Assembly: GCA_023091735.1 (NCBI GenBank)
Contig: JALKBU010000005.1
Span: 91,421 to 155,420, forward strand
Origin: Trichomonas tenax
Lineage: Eukaryota > Parabasalia > Trichomonadida > Trichomonadidae
Reading direction: 5' to 3'
Length of the DNA: 64,000 nt
The stretch's first letter is position 1. Each line of letters begins with the position of its first letter. The notes under the pieces are model-generated. The model was not told where the DNA came from. It did no database searches and saw only the letters and a program-made list of their open reading frames with translations. The position numbers and the translations under genes are program-made. This document shows positions 57,771-64,000 of the stretch, in pieces.

Positions 57771-58959
57771 TTATTCAACCTCTGTTCTATTGAAATCTGT
57801 TATATTCGTCCAATGGCCAGCATTTACAGAGTCAACCACCACCTGCGTATACTGAACCATCCTATCGACATATGTATCAGCTTTTGAATCTTTGTGGTGG
57901 GGGATTGCTGAGTGAACAACTCCAATTAGGAATAATTCTCCGGCAATACAAAGCTGGCAATTTGGAAGATCTACTCTGTGTGAGAAGATCAGACGCAATC
58001 CAGTTCCACTCGCCATGAATATATTATTGTTTATCATCGAGCCACATGAGGCAACCATTACTTTAATTGATGACCATAGTTTGGCGGTATATAGCCAATC
58101 ATTTATGTGATCTGTTTCAAGCTCTCACTGCTTTCCTTCATCTATTTTCACACCATTTAGACCTTCAAAAAGCTCTTTTTCGTTGTTGATCCTGCGTACC
58201 ATCTTAAGCGGCCAGTTTATCATTACAAATCCGGTGGCGTTGATGCATCATATGTTATAAATTTTCTGTACTTTTTCGCGTAATATTCTCATTCCTCCAG
58301 CCGTTGGTCCGTGAGCTCCATAGCTGTATCCAATACATATTATGCGCTGAACGTAATATTGTCCAACTTTGGGCATCTGAATAAAGGTACAATTCAATTC
58401 TAAAGTTTTGATGAGCTTATATAAATGATGAAAATAATGTGGGGGCTGAGCCATGTATAATCCCTGCTCTGCAATGTCACGTGGAATATAAAGCATTGCC
58501 GCCAAAACATCGTGCATATTGTAGCCCCAGTTCAAACGATTGAGGCAGTAGCGAACAACAACAGGAAGATATCCTACAACCTTTTGTGACTGATAAATCT
58601 TATTTTTATTTGCTTGAATTCTAATACCGACGCGATTTAAAGAACAATCATAACGAAAAAAGCAATTTCTAAACTCAGTAATATACAGAAACATATACAT
58701 CTGGCTGGTATTTATCGGGCGAATATAATGAATAATTTAATGCTTCTAATTTGTTTCTGTAAACAACTTTATCAATTCTATAGTATGGGAGCTTCTAAAA
58801 TCATTGCTTTCGAAAAGCAGGCATCGTATTGAACATTTCGAATACTTCTTCAATAAATAATCTAAGATATACTTGGTTATTAATGCCAAGAATTTGTATC
58901 CACACAACCAGAATGCATATCATGACTACGTGAAGGCTAAACCAACTATGCCTAAGCAT
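57771..58959 (-). pseudogene. GT61-like glycosyltransferase remnant with frameshifts and a stop
   Basis: Coding similarity is broken over three frames. The 5' end has an ATG at 58959 and a type II signal-anchor (HVVMICILVVWIQILGI). A frame change leads to KYQPDVYVS, another to CFFRYDCSLNRVGIRI and GYLPVVVRYCLNRLNWGYNM. Then GYSYGAHGPTAGGMRILREK, a frameshift, NWPLKMVRRINNEKELFEGL, a TGA after EGK, and VASCGSMINNNIFMASGTGL. The RRI.NE.EL and (H)G..L.N..F...G patterns fit GT61/DUF563 glycosyltransferases (Golgi enzymes). At least three disruptions show it is dead. Assignment to GT61 is by eye. Confidence 0.65.
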
Positions 58960-59180
58960 AATTTTCAAGGCAAAAATATTTTTGGGTCGAGAAAAGTCAA
59001 AAAATTATTAATTAATATTTTGATCTATATTGGCCGGAAAAAGGTGTAATTTCTCAATATATTGTCCTTAATAAATCTGAAGTCGCCCGAGGGGTCTCAA
59101 TTTTTTTGAGAACTTTTGAAAATATTAATATGAGTCAAAAAAATATAAAATAATGAAAATATATTTAAAGTATACAAACA

Positions 59181-59213
<33 letters not shown>

Positions 59214-59215
59214 AA
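58960..59215. other. Spacer with small hairpin and TA microsatellite
   Basis: TCTCAATTTTTTTGAGA (about 59095-59111) is a small hairpin. A pure (AT)n tract runs from 59189 to 59213, directly after the end of the PDE-like gene on the - strand. Confidence 0.5.
59189..59213. repeat. (AT)n microsatellite
   Basis: Twelve consecutive AT units plus one base with no interruption. Confidence 0.9.
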
Positions 59216-62200
59216 TTATTGATTTTTGAGCTGAATCCAATATTGAAGATTCAATTTCACTTGTTCAAGCAATGGATCTACAGAAGGGAAAACCTGTGAC
59301 AGGAGGGTGAACATCGGCTCTGCGTACATTATAATGAAGCCGACTTGCGAGTTCACTAAATATCTCTGGAAAAGTTTTCCAATTGCACATTTGTCAGTGA
59401 ACATTTTGTGCGCTTTAATACCCTCTCTCTGGCAAACAGGGAAATTCCTGCACGTGTACGAAGCATCCGCTGTCTTAAGAAGGAACTGCATTATCAGCAA
59501 TCGATGCTCTTCTGTCTTTAAGTTGATCATTTTGTTCGGGAAAATCAAAGCCGATAATTGCGACATAACGCTGAAATGCTTTGCCATGTTCGTTCCCAGA
59601 ATCAGCGAAATGATCATCTTCCACACTGTCGTTGAATCATCGCTCGAAAGCGTATCCAAAATGTTCTCCTCCGCTCTTTCCAAAATAGAAATTGTCACTT
59701 CGCAGTGATGCATTTCCATGACAGGTCTGTTGTGATAGAGAACAGCGAGAGCAATCTCTGTGCTTTGGTTGCTTTCGTCGAAGCCCGTGTAATTGATATC
59801 GTGACAAAGAGTGGAAATAATCAACGCGAGTTTTTCTAAATCCGTCAAAATGTTCTTCATCCCAGTGTGCGTCAATATGTAGTAAACGAACTGCGTTCCT
59901 GCAACCAATCGCTGCCAATTGTAGAAAGGAGACTTCATGTACCCGTCGTGGACGGCAAGAATGAACCTCACTAACTTGGAATTGTTGATTTTGAACTTCT
60001 CGCTGAGACCGATTTTGTAGAAAATCGTCATTATGAATCTCGCGGAGTCTATTTCGGAGAATGTTGCAACATCGAACCTGAACGTATCAAATCTCGCCAT
60101 CTGTTCGTCGTTCAACGCGATTTGCTTTGGCGGAAGGAAAGAATTCGCTTCTTCGGCGTTCATCATGTTCGAAAGCATAATCGCCAATGTGTGGCTTCCA
60201 GATCTATTGTTGTCACTCGCTTGGTCGAAAGCGACGCCAGCGAAAGTCACAAAGCCGCTCGTGAGTTTTTCGTCTTCCTTAGTGAAAACGCCGCCGTTCT
60301 TGATGATGTCTTTGTTGATTAACTCAACGACGCCGATTGTTTCATTCGCGTTGTTCTTGATTGGAACTGCGAGAATCGATCTTGTTCTGTATCCTGTGTC
60401 GTTATCGACGCCTCTGTGGAATCTCGGGTCTTGGTAAGCGTCAGGAATGTTTAGACTTTCTCCTTTTTCAGCGACGAATCCGGCAATGCCTTTTCCTTTT
60501 GTTATCTCGATTCCCGCTTTTTGTCCATCGGAGACTGTCGAAGAGAGTTTCGAACTGTTCGTGTCGAGAATGAAGAGAGAGCATCTGTCCGCGTCAATCA
60601 GATCCCTCGACGTGCTCATGATGTGATGGAGAAGGCCGGAAAGAGCTTCGCCGTGTGTCAGCATCGAAACGGTTTTCAGCATCGCTTGAACTCTTTGAGA
60701 AGAAGAAAAAGCGCTTTCGATGACGATTGAGTTCGCCAAAGCAATTCCCGTGAAAACGCACATCGCTTTCGTGAGCTCGACATCGCTGTCACTGAACGCT
60801 TCTCCTCCCTGTTTGTTCATCAACTGGACGACGCCGATGATGTTGTGGCGCTGATCATGGACTGGAATCGTCATCATCGACTTCGTCCTGTATCCAGTCT
60901 TTTTGTCGACCGAAGAGTTGAATCTGCTGTCCTCGTAGCAGTCCGGGATGTTGATTGTCTCTCCAGTCCTCGCAACAGTGCCGACGATGCCTTGACCGAC
61001 GGGGAGAACGAAAGGTTTATCCGTTCCGTGCGCAACTTTCGATATCAAATTGTTCTTTGAGTCGTCTAAAACGAAAAGCGAAGCTCTGTCTGCGCCAACG
61101 AGTTGACACGCTTTGACGAGAATCTGTGACACCAATGTGTCGATGTTTGTCTCTCTGGAGAGACTTTCGGCGACCTGGAGAAGCGCCGCGAGTCTGTCTT
61201 GCGCCCTCAGAGCGACATTCAGTTCGTTCGTCTTCATTCTGTAAGTCATCGACATCTGAAGCGCCGGAGCAGCGCCACTCGAAAGAAATGTTAACGTGGA
61301 AACATCCTCTGTCGTGAAACACAATCCCTGCTTTCCTCTGCAGACGATAACAGCGAAACAACTGTCTCCGGTGATCAAAGGAACGCCAACAATCGGCCGA
61401 GTGCCGAAAGCGCCGTCGATGTTCGCGAAATAAGCGGGATGCGTCGAAGCATTCGAACTGTTAACTAATTGCTTGTTCTCGAATATATATCCCGCGATTC
61501 CAGCCTTTTTAAGCTGCATCGTTGTCTTCTGGACTTGATTGTGTTTGATGTCGAACGAATAAAGTCCTTTCTTGTTGTCGTCGAAGTAAATTGTCGTATT
61601 CTCGCACTGCAGCAGTCCACTAATGTAACTGGTGATCGACTGAAAGAGTTTGAACAAGTTGAACTGATTTGCGACGAATTTTGCAATGATTTTGTAAAGT
61701 TTCTCGGTGTGCGTGAATCTCTGAATGATTCTCTTGAAAACTCTGTGACATCCTTCGATATAAAAGTTCAGCAACGTCAGTTCGCTCTGCGGCCAATACG
61801 AATAGAAAGCGCCGCTCGGGTCCTGTTTGTCTATCAGCAAAAGGACGGCGTAAAGTTCGTCTGTCGACGGATCAATGATCGGTTTCGCGACAATCAATTC
61901 ACATTCTTCGCAGAATGGTAAATCGTATTCTTCGCTGTAAATAGGGGATCTCGTTGGATTCGGAGCGATGACTTGTCTCTTGTCCGAAGCGGCTGTTCCA
62001 ACGAAGCCCTCTCCGTGCGGATATCTCATTAATCGAGAGTGATTGATCAACATTTTCGCTGAAGGAATGTTTATCCAAACCATCGCTGTTTTCACGTTGA
62101 AAATGTCCTGAAGATCCTGCTCTATCCTGTAGGCGGCGTCGGGGGCGTTGTCGTACTGCAGCAAGTCTCTCACAGCGTTCGCAACTGTTCCAATTTTGAA

Positions 62201-63031
62201 ATATTGATTAATAACAATGTTTGAAGCGATTTGATGTTTTGAGTCTGATAATGTGTTAAACAGTTCATATATAGAGTCATCGTTGAATCTGCCGCCGAAA
62301 ATTGCTGATTTAATAAATAAAGTATCTTCTTCAAGGAATTGCATGAAATCTTCATCGCTCAATCCAACGACCTCCTCGGCAAAAGTGTAAGGAGACAGAG
62401 AGGCGGGTGCAGAATCGGGAATTGTCGCGATAAATTGAACAAGATCTGTTGCAAGCGGCGGAATCTCCGGAAAACCGGTTTTATCGATTTTGATGACGTT
62501 CTTTTTGTCTTCGTCAGCCTCGGAATCCGAAGAGTCGAAGAATTTAGAATTGATTGTATTTATATTTCCAGATCTAGCATAATTGAGCTGTGATTGCTGC
62601 TCGCTGGCCGTTCCTTGTTTGTGCGTTGACTTAAAAATAGGATTCTGCGTTGTATTTGCGAAAATTGAAATATCTTCTTCTTCTAAGCCGTGTTCTTCCT
62701 CCTCGTCAAGAATGTGAATGAAATCCTGGTCCTCGGGAACGAAAATATGCTGTGTTGGTTGATGTATCTGTGGAACTAAGACCGCATTTACGTTTCTACT
62801 GTTTTGAGTCATAGTTAGAACTCTTTCATAGTCGTAATCCGGCAGAACCTCCTTTATTGGCTCCAATTTCGGTGTCTTAACGCGCCTTGATGTTGAAATA
62901 TATCCTCTTCGAGTTTCGTTGACGTTTTTTATCACTTGTGACAATGGCTGCGACGCCGCTGGAGAGAACGCCGGCAGAATTTTCGCTAATTTCGTGTAAT
63001 ATCGCTGTTTCTGCTTCGTTTTTGGACGCAT
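59216..63031 (-). CDS. Four-GAF cyclic-nucleotide phosphodiesterase-like protein with degraded catalytic site
   Basis: A 1,271-residue protein. After a disordered start (about 270 residues) come four GAF domains: about 290-435 (MVWINIPSAKMLINHSRLMR), 455-590 (TTIYFDDNKKG), 610-765 (GADRASLFVLDDSKNNLISK ... VVQLMNKQGGEAFSDSD) and 790-950 (DADRCSLFILDTNSSKLSST ... VVELINKD). GAF3 and GAF4 carry NKFDE-like motifs. The last 270 residues have the class I PDE fold: FYNWQRLVAG at 1036, CHDINYTGFD at about 1076, LILGTNMAKH at about 1144, LKTADAS, and SQVGFI with the purine-binding Gln. The HNxxH motif reads YNWQR, HDLDH reads HDINY, and ATD reads GTN. So the general acid and one metal ligand are lost. 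It is probably a signalling pseudoenzyme or a regulatory partner. Confidence 0.85.
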   Translation of the reverse strand: MRPKTKQKQRYYTKLAKILPAFSPAASQPLSQVIKNVNETRRGYISTSRRVKTPKLEPIKEVLPDYDYERVLTMTQNSRNVNAVLVPQIHQPTQHIFVPEDQDFIHILDEEEEHGLEEEDISIFANTTQNPIFKSTHKQGTASEQQSQLNYARSGNINTINSKFFDSSDSEADEDKKNVIKIDKTGFPEIPPLATDLVQFIATIPDSAPASLSPYTFAEEVVGLSDEDFMQFLEEDTLFIKSAIFGGRFNDDSIYELFNTLSDSKHQIASNIVINQYFKIGTVANAVRDLLQYDNAPDAAYRIEQDLQDIFNVKTAMVWINIPSAKMLINHSRLMRYPHGEGFVGTAASDKRQVIAPNPTRSPIYSEEYDLPFCEECELIVAKPIIDPSTDELYAVLLLIDKQDPSGAFYSYWPQSELTLLNFYIEGCHRVFKRIIQRFTHTEKLYKIIAKFVANQFNLFKLFQSITSYISGLLQCENTTIYFDDNKKGLYSFDIKHNQVQKTTMQLKKAGIAGYIFENKQLVNSSNASTHPAYFANIDGAFGTRPIVGVPLITGDSCFAVIVCRGKQGLCFTTEDVSTLTFLSSGAAPALQMSMTYRMKTNELNVALRAQDRLAALLQVAESLSRETNIDTLVSQILVKACQLVGADRASLFVLDDSKNNLISKVAHGTDKPFVLPVGQGIVGTVARTGETINIPDCYEDSRFNSSVDKKTGYRTKSMMTIPVHDQRHNIIGVVQLMNKQGGEAFSDSDVELTKAMCVFTGIALANSIVIESAFSSSQRVQAMLKTVSMLTHGEALSGLLHHIMSTSRDLIDADRCSLFILDTNSSKLSSTVSDGQKAGIEITKGKGIAGFVAEKGESLNIPDAYQDPRFHRGVDNDTGYRTRSILAVPIKNNANETIGVVELINKDIIKNGGVFTKEDEKLTSGFVTFAGVAFDQASDNNRSGSHTLAIMLSNMMNAEEANSFLPPKQIALNDEQMARFDTFRFDVATFSEIDSARFIMTIFYKIGLSEKFKINNSKLVRFILAVHDGYMKSPFYNWQRLVAGTQFVYYILTHTGMKNILTDLEKLALIISTLCHDINYTGFDESNQSTEIALAVLYHNRPVMEMHHCEVTISILERAEENILDTLSSDDSTTVWKMIISLILGTNMAKHFSVMSQLSALIFPNKMINLKTEEHRLLIMQFLLKTADASYTCRNFPVCQREGIKAHKMFTDKCAIGKLFQRYLVNSQVGFIIMYAEPMFTLLSQVFPSVDPLLEQVKLNLQYWIQLKNQ

Positions 63032-63197
63032 TCATATAAATAACGAATTTGTTTTTCGCTTTCAAAAAATATTTGTGATTTCGTGATATTTGATATGACC
63101 ATATTTAGAATTTCACTTTTTGCAATATAATCATTAGAGAATTTCAATTTTTTGATGAAAATGTTTTAAATAGCGTAATTTTATTTTATATATTATA

Positions 63198-63237
63198 ACT
63201 ATGTATGAATATATTCACTTTTAGCAATATAACCATT
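63198..63237 (+). repeat. Direct repeat ACTATGTATGAAT...TTCACTTTT (two copies)
   Basis: ACTATGTATGAATATATTCA followed by CTTTTAGCAATATAACCATT matches 63294-63333 with only a few substitutions. A shorter third copy (TTTCACTTTTTGCAATATAA) is at about 63112-63131. Confidence 0.7.
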
Positions 63238-63811
63238 GTTTGAAAATCTAAAAAAAAAAAAAATAAGTAGTTAATTGTATTTGATAAATGATTACTATGT
63301 ATGAATGTATTCACTTTTTGTAATATAACTATTATCCAATTTTATGTGTTTGATGAAGTAGTATATGTTGGGGGTTATTTGCCAAAATTTGCAAACGGTT
63401 CTATGACCCCATTTTTGAAGGATTTTAAACAATATTCCCGACAATCTAAATTATCAAATTTTAGATTCCCACAAGTTTGCAAATTTGAACGTGCCAATTA
63501 GAATATGATGTAATATACTTATTGTTTTTACTAGAATTAATGATAAAATTTTTACTCCTGTTTATTTTTGTTAGACCCTAAAATAGTTTTTTTTTGGAAA
63601 AAAATTAACGAATGGAGTTCACCATTGAGCTCCAAAGTATTATATGTTTGGGGGTTATTTACCAATTTTTGTAACTATATATAGTGGGAAAAACTAAGTT
63701 AATTTTAAATTTTATTTTTATTCTTACATTAACATTGGTCAATGTCGAATATCAAAAATGACAAAATAGATGAAATCGTTAATTCGAAAATTAAGTTTAA
63801 TTTTAAATTAA

Positions 63812-63846
63812 ACCAGGTAACCAGATTACCAGGTAATACCAGGTAA
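63812..63846 (+). repeat. CCAGGTA tandem repeat
   Basis: Three CCAGGTA units and one CCAGATTA variant follow one another (ACCAGGTAACCAGATTACCA, then GGTAATACCAGGTAA). Confidence 0.75.
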
Positions 63847-63891
63847 AAAAATTAGGCCAAGGATTTTTAGAATTGGCTTAAAATAACGAAA

Positions 63892-63921
63892 GAACCCTCC
63901 GGGTTCCCGGCGCAAAGCGCC
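63892..63921. repeat. Two adjacent palindromes
   Basis: GAACCCTCCGGGTTC (63892-63906) and GGCGCAAAGCGCC (63909-63921) are perfect short stems, G+C-rich within AT-rich DNA, followed by AACTAACTAACTAA. A weaker stem (GGCCAA ... TTGGCT) precedes them at about 63855-63879. Confidence 0.75.
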
Positions 63922-64000
63922 AAAGTTGATAACTAACTAACTAAGAAAAGAAAGCGAAAGGATTTTATGACTTCGAAAATTCAAAAATTATTTTTGAGTG

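Larger units (their letters stand above)
63032..64000. other. Repeat-rich terminal region
   Basis: No gene. It holds the PDE promoter, two pairs of imperfect direct repeats (63198-63237 with 63294-63333; about 63361-63390 with 63640-63669), tandem CCAGGTA units (63812-63846), two strong palindromes (63892-63906 and 63909-63921) and an AACT tetranucleotide run (63930-63944). The element may continue beyond the window. Confidence 0.5.

Overview
The window is AT-rich protist nuclear DNA. Its genes are almost all single-exon, densely packed on both strands, and separated by very AT-rich spacers. Several signs point to a parabasalid (trichomonad, Trichomonas or Tritrichomonas type). Initiator-like TCAYTW boxes lie within about 20 nt of some ATGs, the clearest being a TCATTTTTCATG at the PRMT5 start. 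One 28-nt intron candidate ends in CTAACACAACAG, close to the trichomonad 3' splice motif. The families are also typical: TGS/SAD-uridine kinase, centrin, GAF-PDE, ankyrin proteins, and a surface protein with a Thr-Pro stalk. The species is an inference; I could not search a database.

Layout. 0-6.4 kb: C-terminal part of a degenerate P4-ATPase, a small coiled-coil protein, PP2A B56, centrin, uridine kinase. 6.4-8.3 kb: gene-free. 8.3-26.8 kb: dense block with short divergent promoters (two unknown small proteins, a beta-propeller/coiled-coil protein, two ankyrin genes, a surface protein, PRMT5, a LIN-9-like protein, a possible TALPID3-like scaffold, an importin-alpha-like ARM protein, Scc2/NIPBL, tRNA-Pro(CGG), an EGF-like membrane protein). 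26.8-29.2 kb: gene-free, with a cluster of long inverted repeats. 29.2-42.8 kb: RING-H2 membrane ligase, a gene interrupted by one TGA, a METTL18/Hpm1 methyltransferase, a MITE-like element with long terminal inverted repeats, a cullin, an OCRL-like 5-phosphatase, a bacterial-type PLP enzyme, and a large helical protein. 42.8-46.8 kb: mostly gene-free with one small acidic protein. 46.8-57.4 kb: RBBP5/Swd1, second cullin, Dpy-30 protein, giant coiled-coil protein, and a Tudor-less SMN homologue. 57.4-64 kb: decayed GT61-like glycosyltransferase, a four-GAF phosphodiesterase-like protein lacking key catalytic residues, then repeat-rich DNA.

Themes. Each gene appears to be its own transcription unit. 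There are functional echoes without operons: PRMT5 and SMN (snRNP assembly), RBBP5 and Dpy-30 (COMPASS), two cullins and a RING ligase. Two large proteins look like pseudoenzymes. Two short motifs recur just upstream of genes: TTTACAYGNCA, often in clusters of two to four, and AAAAGTGACA. I regard these as candidate core promoter elements. The most unusual items are the motif clusters, the inverted-repeat cluster at 27.4-27.8 kb, the MITE-like element next to the cullin start, the mini-intron ankyrin gene, and the two pseudoenzymes.
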